Notes: generated by a model not told the origin, from the letters alone. A stretch of 48,828 nt of DNA from Paulinella micropora (GCA_009731375.1 BJOX01000019.1:1571337-1620164); one strand, 5' to 3'. Numbered from the stretch's first letter, positions 19,555-29,672 are shown. Numbers and translations are program-made.

Positions 19555-22251
19555 ATGTCGACAGAGACCGCCGAAGTGAGTGAATTCTCGGAGGCAGATC
19601 AAAGAAGAGAAGAAGAAGAAGCAGGAGGAGGAGGAGGAAGAGGATTGAATGAAGGAGGAGGAGGAGGATTGAATGAAGGAGGAGGAGGAGATGAAGGAGT
19701 AGGAGGAGGAGTAGAAGAGGGCTGGGATGATGAAGGAAGATATGGAGGAGACGAAGATGAAGGAGGATTTGAACAAGAAGAGACGGGAGGAGGAGGAGCA
19801 TATGGTAATCCCTTACCACCTGCCTACACGGGAGGAGGAGGACGAAAAATGATCGACTTGATTCATAGTGATGGAGAGGAGATCACAGTGGAGGAACAAC
19901 AGTGGGTGCAAGACCACTATGACCTCACTAAAGAAGAGTTTGATAACAAGATGGGGGTAGAGAAGGATACCTATGTGTGGATCCCTCAGGATCAAAGAAG
20001 AGAGAAAAGTCGTGCTAAAAAGGATGTCTATATCCTATTATCAAACACAGCACAGCTCCTCGGCAAACTGGTCTCTGATCCAGAAGAGAGAAAGAAGATA
20101 CAGCATATCAAGTTTGGGGACACACACACCCACCTTGAATTACTCGATGCTATCTTTGGGGTGTACACTCAAACCCTGATTTGGGAACGTACATACGGCC
20201 CACGATGTGAGGGTTACCTCCAGTACACAAACCCAAGAGCAACGGCCAGATTCCTCGCGACTGGTCAGGAGGCAGTCGATGTAACAAAAATGAAGACCAA
20301 TCTGGGTTCGAAAAACTCGAGTGGCATATTTCATTTTTTTACAATGGAAATAAAGGCCTTGGAGGAGGGGAAGGCAGAGATGGAAAAAAGCATTAAGGCA
20401 GCAGGAGAAACTCATCCTGTGATTGATGAGTTAGAGAAGACCGACAGAGTTCTGACCAAGATCAGACTGTTGATGGGTGCGTTACTGCACAAGGAGGCAT
20501 GGAAGAGATGGATTCCTACCAAGGATCACTCTGTCCTTAAATCACTTAGTAACGCACCACCGGTCGCCAACAAAGCAGGTGTTGACCAATATGTGGAGAA
20601 ATATAATTTTCTCAGATCTGCTTCTGAATTGGTGGCCTTTATCACTCATGCTCAAAAGCTGGTGATATCTGAGAAGAAGAAGGCGAAAGAGAATGAGGAG
20701 TTCGAGAAGACGATGAGACTGGAAAGAATGAAAGCAAAAGTGAGTGGTGCAAAGACACACCCTCCGACATATTTGACCCCACCAGCTCCTGCCCCACCAG
20801 CCCCTGCACCCTCGGGCTCAACTACGGTGGTGGTCACAAACACGGAGAAGAAGGACAGACAGAACATCATAAATGCCTTCAAGGGGAAGAAAGGAGGAGT
20901 GGCAAGTCTCATGCTATATGCCAAGACGAGCTCAGACAAAGACTCTGATGCTTCGCTTTTGAGCAAGCTCAAAGAGATCAATGCCTGCATGAAGGCTTTT
21001 CCTTGCGACGAAACGCAGGAATACGAGGCCCTTGTTACTGTTTTTGACCAATCTCTAGTCTCGGAGGGATTTGATCTGACACAGTACAAGTTTTTGAGAA
21101 AGAAGGAGGAGATTAAGAGAAACAATGCAACAGGCCTAGACGCTCAGTGTGAACTGGCGGTGGCCACACTCATTTCATATTTTCAATCTCATGGATACCA
21201 GCATCTCTGCACTGGTACTCTCATAGGATTTGAAATCTTTGAGACAGTGGCGATGAGTTTGAGGAGTGCTGTTGGCTTGGCGGCGACCCTTACGGAGGTA
21301 GTTTCCTCCTATGGGCTATTCTATGGCCGCAAGTCGATCATCCTCTATTTCTTTTCGGCGTTACACACAGTTAACCCGAGTAAGCTTACTCAGCTCATAC
21401 AACAATGCTCGACGTTTAGCTCAGTGAAGTCCAAGAACTTCCTCGAGACACACGTGTTCGAAAATACGGTTCAAAGCGTTGCTCCGTCAGCACTGTTTCA
21501 AGAAGTGATGAGTGCATGCTCAAACATGGACTCGCTCACGGAGGCACATACGGCACAGGCAGGCGGTGTACCTGTTGGCGCACAAGCCACGTACACAAAC
21601 AGAGTTGCCGGTTGGAAGAGACAGAGAGAGCCAGACCTGAAGACCGCATGTTGGAGGTGGTTCGCGGGCTTGCAGTGTAAGGCACAGATGGAGAACAGAG
21701 ACTGCTCTTTCAATCATGATAGGCAGAACCCAACAGCAAGGGCAAATTTTCTGAGCAGGACGGAAGGCAAGGAACCGGGCCTTTTCAATATGCTTCAGAT
21801 TGCCGCTGTGAACGAAGGTTGGTATGCCAATATGTGTGATGATGAGGAGTTACGAGAGGCAATCATTACCTACATGAAGAGGATGAAGGAGAAGAAGGAG
21901 GAAAGGGAGAGACAAAAGAACTTAAAGGCCTCTCAAAGAGGACGAGAAGGAGGAGCAGGAGCAGGAGGAGGAGGAGGAGGAGGAGGAGGAGGACGAGGAC
22001 GAGGAACATGGAGAGGAGCCTCGAGGTGGCAGGGAACCCCTCAGAGAGGAAGAGGAGGAGGTCGGGGATATACCCCTTATGGAGGGAGAGCTGTTCGAGC
22101 TCCAGCCCCCCCACCCAGAGGAGGAGGAGGCTCGTGGGCAAGCTCCAACCCAAATTTCGGTCGAGCTCAGGCCTACAACACTGCCTCGGAGACCGATACG
22201 TCATCCTACCCGGACACTACTCAAGGTAATCGTTTCGAGGTGGTGGAATGA
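19555..22251 (+). CDS. Gag polyprotein of element C, 898 codons
   Basis: The frame starts at the first ATG of the open stretch, ATCATGTCG. Residues about 20-75 are Gly/Glu-rich from GGA/GAA repeats (19610-19700), a simple-repeat expansion absent from element B. The central part carries the conserved YQHLCTGTLIGFEIF block near residue 545. A CCCH zinc-finger-like motif begins at residue 699 (21649) with spacing C-x8-C-x8-C-x3-H. Residues about 780-880 form an RGG-rich tail, followed by a Ser/Thr-rich end. By position this is the particle-forming, RNA-binding protein. The CCCH finger plus RGG tail is more like a cellular RNA-binding protein than a typical retroviral nucleocapsid. It ends at UGA followed in frame by pol. 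Confidence 0.88.
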   Translation: MSTETAEVSEFSEADQRREEEEAGGGGGRGLNEGGGGGLNEGGGGDEGVGGGVEEGWDDEGRYGGDEDEGGFEQEETGGGGAYGNPLPPAYTGGGGRKMIDLIHSDGEEITVEEQQWVQDHYDLTKEEFDNKMGVEKDTYVWIPQDQRREKSRAKKDVYILLSNTAQLLGKLVSDPEERKKIQHIKFGDTHTHLELLDAIFGVYTQTLIWERTYGPRCEGYLQYTNPRATARFLATGQEAVDVTKMKTNLGSKNSSGIFHFFTMEIKALEEGKAEMEKSIKAAGETHPVIDELEKTDRVLTKIRLLMGALLHKEAWKRWIPTKDHSVLKSLSNAPPVANKAGVDQYVEKYNFLRSASELVAFITHAQKLVISEKKKAKENEEFEKTMRLERMKAKVSGAKTHPPTYLTPPAPAPPAPAPSGSTTVVVTNTEKKDRQNIINAFKGKKGGVASLMLYAKTSSDKDSDASLLSKLKEINACMKAFPCDETQEYEALVTVFDQSLVSEGFDLTQYKFLRKKEEIKRNNATGLDAQCELAVATLISYFQSHGYQHLCTGTLIGFEIFETVAMSLRSAVGLAATLTEVVSSYGLFYGRKSIILYFFSALHTVNPSKLTQLIQQCSTFSSVKSKNFLETHVFENTVQSVAPSALFQEVMSACSNMDSLTEAHTAQAGGVPVGAQATYTNRVAGWKRQREPDLKTACWRWFAGLQCKAQMENRDCSFNHDRQNPTARANFLSRTEGKEPGLFNMLQIAAVNEGWYANMCDDEELREAIITYMKRMKEKKEERERQKNLKASQRGREGGAGAGGGGGGGGGGRGRGTWRGASRWQGTPQRGRGGGRGYTPYGGRAVRAPAPPPRGGGGSWASSNPNFGRAQAYNTASETDTSSYPDTTQGNRFEVVE

Positions 22252-22254
22252 CTG
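22249..22254 (+). promoter_or_regulatory. Gag-Pol stop-codon readthrough site, UGA CUG
   Basis: GAA TGA CTG GAG keeps gag and pol in one frame with no further stop. The next codon but one is GAG in all three elements. UGA-CUG is close to, but not exactly, the type II consensus. Confidence 0.65.
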
Positions 22255-25200
22255 GAGGGGGAAGAAGAGAGGAAGGAGAAGACTGTGAAGTTTAACCCTA
22301 AAGTCACAGTGCTTTCTAATGCTGTTGTGCAGACTGGGCCAACGCTTCCTCTATGTGAAAACAAAGATGTGGGTACACAGAGACTGCAGCCCCAAGGTAG
22401 TCTCATACCCGTTCATACAGCACGGTTACCAATGATAACTGATGCAAATAGGAAGGCGAGACTTGCGATGGAGGCGAGGAGGCCAATGGCAGACGTATCG
22501 CCTCGGCCAAGCAAACAACCACGAACAGACTCAATGTCTACGGTCGCGGCGGGTGGCGAGCAAAAAGACAATGTGTGTACTCAAGTACCACAAGACAATG
22601 TCGCTCAAATAGTAAACGCACCAGTACCGCAGAATAATAAAAATGTTAATGAGGTGAAGCAGGAGGAGAAGAAGGAGGAGTTGAAAAACTTAGAGACAAG
22701 ACTCCAAAATTTGGAACGTAAAGTTCTTGTTCTCGCAGCCAATATACACAGGCCCGATGCTCTGTGTTATACGGAACTTTATTGTGAAACATTGAAGACA
22801 ATATTAAAAGTTGGTAATGATACGATGGCGAATATTAATATTGTCGGCAGGAAGTTTTTTAATCGATACCGGGACTGGGTGGACGGAAATATGAAAAAGT
22901 CAACGGGCACTCTCAAAGGAGTGAGCAGCCGGACGGATATCACGGGAATCATCACACTGACCTTTAAATTGAAATCCGCACGAGTATACCGTATGGACCT
23001 CTATGTCGTCCCCGGTTACCACGGGTCAATATTACTATCGTATGACCAATTGGCTACGATGGGGGCTGTGATTGATTGCGCCGCACGGCGAGTGATATAT
23101 GGAGTAAAAAGAGGAGAAGAGAACGATATTGATCCCTTCAACGCTACTGACTCTTATGAGGCTTATGAGCTGAGTCTAGCGACGGATCACAAAAAGATGG
23201 CCATCGCACATGAGGCACTTGAGGTGTACGTTCACCCCCATGTCGTAAGACCGGATGAACTGTCCTGGACCGACAATTGGGAATCCCAAGTGTGCACTGT
23301 CACAGTTCCGACATGCCATTGGGACAAAAAGTCTATTGATGACTTAATCGAGAAGCGAAAGGAGGAGATTATATGTGTCGCACAAAGAAGCCCGTCGTTG
23401 GCGAGATTCGCGGAAGGAGTAGGAACAGATGTCCATATTACTAACGGATACTGTTTCCATGCGAAAGTAGGAGAAGAAAAAAGGGAGGCGTTTGTACCAA
23501 GGAGAACGGGGCGAATCCCGGATACTCCACCAGAAACTATTAAAAGTTTTATTACTGATTTCTGGGGTGACGAGCCCACGTGGCCGCGTTCACTGTCTGA
23601 AGTGAAGAAATGCTTACGGACTTTATTCGAAAATAATAAGCCGTATACTATTATCCTGCCATATAATGAGAAGGCGATATGGGCGCAGGAAATAAGGGAC
23701 CGGCTTATTGATCATCCTATACCGGTACCCTCTCGCAAGCAACAGCTAGTGGTGGCTTGTCGTATGGGAACTCGTGAGCAGAGCAGTGCATACAAGCGGA
23801 AGCTCAGAGACCTCGACAAGTTGAAATTGATACCGCAAGCATTCACATGCTTTGATGGTTTTTACACCCGTAAAGCTCCTTTGCAATACGCGAGACTCAT
23901 TGACATGCTGGTGGAGCTCGGTAAAGATGATGAGCCGGACACGGTCACGTATGAAAAGACGGGCCTAGATGATGTCTCGGAAGAGGACTTAGGCTTGGAG
24001 GAGGACAGAGAACCCCTCAAGCAACATAAGCAGATGTCTGATGAAGATTTTCAAGAGGCGGCGCGGAAAATATTGGAAGAAGGAGTAGGCACGGAGAAGG
24101 AGAAGGAGCTTTTAAAAGCCAAATTAGAGGCGAACAAGGAAATTTTTGACCCTCCACATGCAGGTGGTGTCAAGCCTGAAGATTTCACTGCGGTTATTTA
24201 CAAAATACCGGGTGCGGAGCCGTCACCGGCACCACGAAGGGCGAATTTGAGTATACATGAGGCGAAGATAGCGGAGGAGCTAGCAAGACAGCTGCTCAAT
24301 GAGGACTTTATTGAGAGATCAACATCTTCAATAGTCTCACAACCGAGAATAGTGCCGAAGCCAGGAGGAGAATGGCGCCTGACAGTTAACTATGCTCGTG
24401 TTAACAAGGTGCTGGAGGAAGAGAGAAATCCTCTCCCGACATTAGAAGAAGGAAGGAGAGTACTGCGGAATGCAAAATTCTATTCGGTCATTGACCTTAA
24501 GAATGGCTTCTGGCAGATACCACTGGAGGAAAAGTCCAGATGGCTGACGGCGTTTGTGGTGGGTATGGAAATATACCAATGGAAAGTGCTTCCGATGGGC
24601 CTCAAGCAAGCCCCAGGACTTTTCCAGAAGGCGATGCAGAAGATGTTGAGCAGTCAGTACGATGATTTGTCTGACGGTGGCTTTATGAGAAGGCGGGGAC
24701 AGAAGGCGGGAGAATATGCATTTTGCTATATCGATGACATTATCGTATACTCTAACACAATGGAGGAGCATATCGATCATTTGTCCGATATATTCAGGCG
24801 CATCGGAGCTTTTGGCCTGAAGTGCAATCTAAAGAAGTGTCAACTTGCCAAGACGAGTGTGACATACTTAGGGTACGAGATCTCCCATAATCGAGTCTCG
24901 ATATCCAAAGAGAAGAGGGAGGAGATTATGAATCGACCGATACCGAAGAACCGCACTGAATTGCACTCATTCCTTGCGATGGCGCAATACTATAGCCAGT
25001 TTATACCCGATTGGGGTGCAACACGGGCTAAAGTGGAGAAAATGATAGATTTTGGAGACTTTGAGAAGTGGGACGAAGAGGCTTTGCAAGCGTTTCATGC
25101 GCTCAAAGATCTCATTTACAAAGACCCGAAAGACGGAGGACTGGTGTTAACGATGCCCGACTTTACGAAACAATTCGTAGTCGATACAGACGCATCTAAG

Positions 25201-28065
25201 TTTGCGATTGGGGCTGTATTACAACAAGAGGATGAGGAGAAGAAATTACGCCCAATCATGTTTATTAGTAGGAAGTTGTGTGCGGCGGAGAGAAACTATT
25301 GCACAAGGCAAAGAGAGGCGTTGGCGGTAGTATGGGCCCTCAAGAGGCTCAGAGAGTATTTGTGGGGAGGACCTCAATTTACTGTCAGAACTGATCATCA
25401 TAACCTGTTATGGTTGATGAATCATGAACAGACGGGACGGCTGGCGCGGTGGCAAGCGTTCTTGTCTTGTTTCGATTTTACAATGGTCCATCTACCGGGA
25501 AAGCGAAATGTGGTCGCTGATAGCCTCTCTAGGCTAGAGTTTAACTCAGAAGTATCGGCGTTGGTGTCCACGGTGGAGATGGAAGACTTGTCCACTGACA
25601 AGGTGTATGAGGTCAGCCACATTGAGGCGATGGAGATGGCGAGTGGAGTCCGATATGACCGCACAGGTCTACGGTACAGTCCACAAGGCCCGGATCACGG
25701 GATATGTTGTGAGCTACATACCCAGGAGGACGCTGAGTGGTCCTATGAGGTATATGAGAATGCGAAGGCGAACATAAGAGAGGAAGAGGAGACGCAGGAA
25801 GTTTATGCGGAGCCTCCTCAAGAGCGGAGAAGTGACCTAGACGATGACCCGGAAAGAATCGGGGTACGGCTAGAAGATGGTACTATCCATATAGCCTCGC
25901 CTACCGCATGGAGGCAACAACAGGCTCAAGATCCGGAGTTTAAAGAACTGATACAGTTATATCAGAACCCGGATGAGCTACGGATGACGAAAGCGATCAA
26001 AGATCAGATGAAGGAGATGGGATGGAGAGATGGTCTACTGTGGTACAAGGGCCTTCACGGTCGCTATGCGTCACAGCCGGACAAATGGACCCTTTGGGTA
26101 CCGGAGAGTCTGAGACGATTTATATTTGTCGCAGCCCACAATTGCCCACTTTTGGCGCATCCGGGTCGACAACGAACTCATATGTTCGTAGCGAGGCGAT
26201 TCTGGTGGAAGAAGATGAAGGAGGAGATAGATCAGGCGGTGGATGCATGCATCCCGTGCAAGATAAACAAAACACCACTGAAGGCAAATTTCGGCCTGAT
26301 TGGCGAATTTCCTCTTCATGCGGGGATGTTTGAGTTTATACACATTGATCATGTGGGACCTTTCCCAGAATCGAAGGATGGTTACAAATACCTCCTTACG
26401 GCTATTGACAGAGCCACCAACTATGTGTGGATCATCCCTGTCAAAGACGTTACCGGCAAGACGACGGCCGAGGCGCTGATCGATAGGATCATCTCACAGA
26501 TCGGAGTACCAAGAAAGATATGTTCTGATCGAGGCTCGGACTTTAATAACGAGGTCATCGACAAACTATCTAAGTATTACGGGATGAAATGGCAATATGT
26601 TACTGCCTATAACCCGCGAGCAAATGGGAAAATCGAGCGGGTACACAGACCCCTCAAAGCCTCGCTAAAGATGTATTGCACGAAGAAGGAGAATCAAAGA
26701 GCATGGGTCGAGGCAGCACCATCATTTGCGTTTGCAATGAACTGTCTACCCTCTACGGCGTTAGGAGGCTCGAAGAGCTCAATCTCGCCATATCAGTTAG
26801 TATATGGGCGTGAGCCTGATATCCCGACTTCGCTCCTTCACCCAAAAGACACTTGGGCGGATGCGGATGAGTTGTTTGGGATGAGACTTAGAGTGAAGAT
26901 GGAGGCGGAACAAATAGTCAGGGCGCATAGAGAGGCGGAGCGCCGAAAGACTGATGCTGAAGGGGTGCGACAAGCGCACTTGGATCAGATCAAGTTCCAG
27001 GTCGGGGATATTGTACTATTGTACCATCCTCAAGTCCCGAAGGGAGTCAGCTCTAAGCTGTTCACTCACTGGAAAGGACCTTATCAGATTATGGAACAGA
27101 CGGGACCTCTGAATTACAAGATCAGGGGTAGAGGGAAGGTGCAAATTGTGAATGTAAGAAGGCTGATTAAGTATGATCCCTTCTTACTGGAAGATGAATC
27201 CGTTGAGGAGGCGTTAAAACGGATGAAGGATGATTTCAAAGAGGTGCCGCCCATCCACAAGGAGGCTGGCATAGACCAAGACGATGCTTATCGGGCACCG
27301 ATAGCTGAGAAGGAGGAGAGTGAGGTGGACAGCAAGGAGAAGACTGACCGCATAAGCGCGGTGGGGACTCAGTCCAAGTCTCCGCGAGAGCATAGCGGAA
27401 AGAAGGAGAAGATCACAGAGGCGCAGCTAAGGAGAGCGCGGAATGATCTTATCAACGACCAACCGAGGAAGGCGATGAGGTCGATGAGATCAAAGGACGT
27501 CCACCAGGAGGAGGAGGGGACGGACACTGACCCAAACGCGGGCAACGTTGAGATTGTCCATGAGCGATGGAAGGAAGGCGATGCGATAGCAACCATCGCA
27601 TGGGTGAAAAATGTTTTCTATCTGATGAGACCAGCGGAACAACATGTCGCTGATGACACTCTCTCAGACTTATACTTGATGCGGGTCGTGGCGGTCCCAC
27701 GACAGATGCGTGTCACACGGACACTCAAAATATCATCAGCCGCAAAGATAGTACAACCGATACTCCAGTTCTGGAGAAGTATGGACCCGGTTGAGGATCC
27801 AAAGGCAAGACATTATCTGCCAGTATATAAAGACGCAAAAAGTCTCGAGACATGGGATGATACAATTACTCCCAGAGACAAGGATTACACTGCGTGGACC
27901 ATTCAGACACTGCCAAGAGGAGTGCTTGATGTCCCTTTTGAATTATCGTTGGGCGGAATCCCTAATAAGATCTGGGACATTCTCGAACAGTCAAAGTTCG
28001 ATCTGACTTTTGTTGGTGGTCCTCCACCAGGCAAAGAAATCCGCGCCAGACGACGAAGGCAGTGA
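22252..28065 (+). CDS. Pol polyprotein of element C
   Basis: The frame is open from the gag UGA to TGA at 28063-28065, about 1,937 codons; with readthrough the Gag-Pol product is about 2,836 residues. In order: a coiled-coil-like charged segment (about 22660-22740); an aspartic protease with catalytic Asp codon at 22819 in GNDTMANINIVG; a long conserved region I cannot name (about 23310-23930); reverse transcriptase with YIDD at 24727; RNase H with VVDTDAS near 25179; integrase with a His/Cys zinc segment, Asp 26347, Asp 26527 and Glu 26635 (D-x59-D-x35-E); a GPY/F-like segment (about 27068-27190); and a ~290-residue C-terminal extension without a recognisable chromodomain. All catalytic residues of RT, RNase H and integrase appear present. 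The protease has Met where DTG has Gly. Confidence 0.92.
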   Translation: MEGEEERKEKTVKFNPKVTVLSNAVVQTGPTLPLCENKDVGTQRLQPQGSLIPVHTARLPMITDANRKARLAMEARRPMADVSPRPSKQPRTDSMSTVAAGGEQKDNVCTQVPQDNVAQIVNAPVPQNNKNVNEVKQEEKKEELKNLETRLQNLERKVLVLAANIHRPDALCYTELYCETLKTILKVGNDTMANINIVGRKFFNRYRDWVDGNMKKSTGTLKGVSSRTDITGIITLTFKLKSARVYRMDLYVVPGYHGSILLSYDQLATMGAVIDCAARRVIYGVKRGEENDIDPFNATDSYEAYELSLATDHKKMAIAHEALEVYVHPHVVRPDELSWTDNWESQVCTVTVPTCHWDKKSIDDLIEKRKEEIICVAQRSPSLARFAEGVGTDVHITNGYCFHAKVGEEKREAFVPRRTGRIPDTPPETIKSFITDFWGDEPTWPRSLSEVKKCLRTLFENNKPYTIILPYNEKAIWAQEIRDRLIDHPIPVPSRKQQLVVACRMGTREQSSAYKRKLRDLDKLKLIPQAFTCFDGFYTRKAPLQYARLIDMLVELGKDDEPDTVTYEKTGLDDVSEEDLGLEEDREPLKQHKQMSDEDFQEAARKILEEGVGTEKEKELLKAKLEANKEIFDPPHAGGVKPEDFTAVIYKIPGAEPSPAPRRANLSIHEAKIAEELARQLLNEDFIERSTSSIVSQPRIVPKPGGEWRLTVNYARVNKVLEEERNPLPTLEEGRRVLRNAKFYSVIDLKNGFWQIPLEEKSRWLTAFVVGMEIYQWKVLPMGLKQAPGLFQKAMQKMLSSQYDDLSDGGFMRRRGQKAGEYAFCYIDDIIVYSNTMEEHIDHLSDIFRRIGAFGLKCNLKKCQLAKTSVTYLGYEISHNRVSISKEKREEIMNRPIPKNRTELHSFLAMAQYYSQFIPDWGATRAKVEKMIDFGDFEKWDEEALQAFHALKDLIYKDPKDGGLVLTMPDFTKQFVVDTDASKFAIGAVLQQEDEEKKLRPIMFISRKLCAAERNYCTRQREALAVVWALKRLREYLWGGPQFTVRTDHHNLLWLMNHEQTGRLARWQAFLSCFDFTMVHLPGKRNVVADSLSRLEFNSEVSALVSTVEMEDLSTDKVYEVSHIEAMEMASGVRYDRTGLRYSPQGPDHGICCELHTQEDAEWSYEVYENAKANIREEEETQEVYAEPPQERRSDLDDDPERIGVRLEDGTIHIASPTAWRQQQAQDPEFKELIQLYQNPDELRMTKAIKDQMKEMGWRDGLLWYKGLHGRYASQPDKWTLWVPESLRRFIFVAAHNCPLLAHPGRQRTHMFVARRFWWKKMKEEIDQAVDACIPCKINKTPLKANFGLIGEFPLHAGMFEFIHIDHVGPFPESKDGYKYLLTAIDRATNYVWIIPVKDVTGKTTAEALIDRIISQIGVPRKICSDRGSDFNNEVIDKLSKYYGMKWQYVTAYNPRANGKIERVHRPLKASLKMYCTKKENQRAWVEAAPSFAFAMNCLPSTALGGSKSSISPYQLVYGREPDIPTSLLHPKDTWADADELFGMRLRVKMEAEQIVRAHREAERRKTDAEGVRQAHLDQIKFQVGDIVLLYHPQVPKGVSSKLFTHWKGPYQIMEQTGPLNYKIRGRGKVQIVNVRRLIKYDPFLLEDESVEEALKRMKDDFKEVPPIHKEAGIDQDDAYRAPIAEKEESEVDSKEKTDRISAVGTQSKSPREHSGKKEKITEAQLRRARNDLINDQPRKAMRSMRSKDVHQEEEGTDTDPNAGNVEIVHERWKEGDAIATIAWVKNVFYLMRPAEQHVADDTLSDLYLMRVVAVPRQMRVTRTLKISSAAKIVQPILQFWRSMDPVEDPKARHYLPVYKDAKSLETWDDTITPRDKDYTAWTIQTLPRGVLDVPFELSLGGIPNKIWDILEQSKFDLTFVGGPPPGKEIRARRRRQ

Positions 28066-28903
28066 CAAAGAAACTATTTTTCTTTATGCGTCTCAAATAA
28101 ACTGATTGATTGCCCACGGCGTATCATGATTTGATCATGCATCATCAGTTATCAATATGAATATTAAAAAGACTCAGTGATATAACTTGGCATTCGATCG
28201 CAACATACGAGTGCGAAAGGTCGATCGACGATGATACTACACCGTATACGGGGATCGCTAGTGTATTGAGCGATGGTGTTCCCGGGTATGACCCTTTCCA
28301 AGTCCTGGGATGATGTTCTCGAAAATGAAATGTTCTCTGAAACTTTCATTAAATTATTTTTTACGATAGATTATATACTGTCGTACCTGAGCACGGTCAA
28401 TCTCTACTTGTGTCGGTATATCGCAGGGTCGGGTACATACACCTCGACTTCGGATATAGCTATTAGGACTGGCCCCCTAATACTATATCATAGGCGGGCC
28501 GCCTTATACAAGGGTATGTCATTAAAAAAGACAATGTACTTACGATCTCCCTGTGAATAATAATAATAATAATGATAATGATAAGAAGAAGAAGGAGATC
28601 AAAGGGGGAATCGTACTACAGCATCACGTTGCTTGTATTTTTTTATTAATTGTACGTTTGTTCTTGACATATTAATACTGCTGAAAAAAAAAAAAAGAAA
28701 AAAAAAGAAATTGAGGGGAAGGAGTTCAAAATTTACAAGAAAGGCTAGAGAATCCGCTTTGACGTGCTGTATGAGGATATATTTATCGTCTTTTAGCGTC
28801 TATCCGTGGGTCGATGCGCTGTGTGGCATGACTCCATAGCGCATACTATTTGCAGAAAGAAATCAGAAGGTGTATGACGAAAATGCTATTTCCGTCATAA
28901 AAT
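28066..28903 (+). other. 3' untranslated region of element C
   Basis: No gene is visible. It shares blocks with element B's 3' UTR and the fragment at 17794-18229. It includes an A-rich run (28684-28711) and short AAT/GAA repeats near 28558-28600. Confidence 0.75.
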
Positions 28904-28916
28904 CGGGAGGGGGTAC
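28904..28916 (+). other. Polypurine tract of element C
   Basis: CGGGAGGGGGTAC lies directly before the TG of the 3' LTR, as in elements A and B. Confidence 0.8.
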
Positions 28917-29153
28917 TGTAAGCATCACCCCCCGGATAGCAGGTAAAAAATACCTTTTCCTGGTGACAGGTGCACCAGCTTGTTTTTCAGTATTATTTGT
29001 CCGGATTTGACCTGATGCCATTTTATTTCTGGTCTGTTGTAGTTTTCCTTTTTGGCTTCACTGAGCTAATACAACGAGACATCATTCTCATTCTTGAGGA
29101 CTGTGTTTGGTTGTATTACCGACTTTTTACGAGCTATCGTTGGGGGCATTACA
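28917..29153 (+). repeat. 3' LTR of element C
   Basis: This 237-bp LTR runs from TGTAAGCATCACC to GGGGGCATTACA and is nearly identical to the 5' LTR at 18532-18768. Confidence 0.92.
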
Positions 29154-29672
29154 CGTTTCGACTTAACTAGCTTTCGATTTCGTCCAGGAATGACTTCAAA
29201 CGATTTAATCAAAGTTTTTACAGCAAATACCATTTTCCCTTTCTCGGCTGCCTTTTCCCCCGATTTCCCGAATATCATCGTGATTTACGCGGAAATTTAG
29301 CGAACACAGTCAAGAGATCATAAAAATGATATTTGCAGTGCACAGCCATTTTGCTCCGAAAGACTTTCCCAAATGAAAGTTCAGGACTTCCACTTGAACA
29401 CCAATGACTTGAACTGAAGCCACCTTCAAGTACATTGTATATTTAACTTCAAGTGTCGTCTAACAGCTACTCACAATCTACGTTCAACCAAGATCGTACT
29501 TTGCAAACCAAGTCTGCAAACCAGTAGAAATCAACGTAAATAAACGAAGTGACCTCTCAGCTATTTACTGGTATTTCACCTACTCTTAGGAGTTAGGGCT
29601 GTTTGCAGCCATAGAGTCTTTTAATAAGAGTTCGTTGTGTATTTATCCCTTGGGGTTGTATCCAAACTCACA
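29154..29672. other. Non-coding AT-rich stretch beyond element C
   Basis: I see no gene here. The phrase GACTTCAAACG near 29192 recalls the fold-back MITE described below and may be an eroded relic. This lies beyond the 3' end of the minus-strand syntaxin gene. Confidence 0.5.

Larger units (their letters stand above)
18532..29153 (+). mobile_element. LTR retrotransposon C (Ty3/gypsy type), structurally intact, 10.6 kb
   Basis: The element has matching 237-bp LTRs (18532-18768 and 28917-29153), a primer-binding site two bases after the 5' LTR, a leader, gag, a single in-frame UGA, pol, a 3' UTR and a polypurine tract. I count about six differences between the two LTRs, so insertion is fairly recent. 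No frameshift or premature stop interrupts gag or pol. The flanks (ACGAC before, CGTTT after) do not form an obvious target-site duplication, so one end may have been rearranged. It is the most complete copy and the best reference for the family. Confidence 0.93.
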
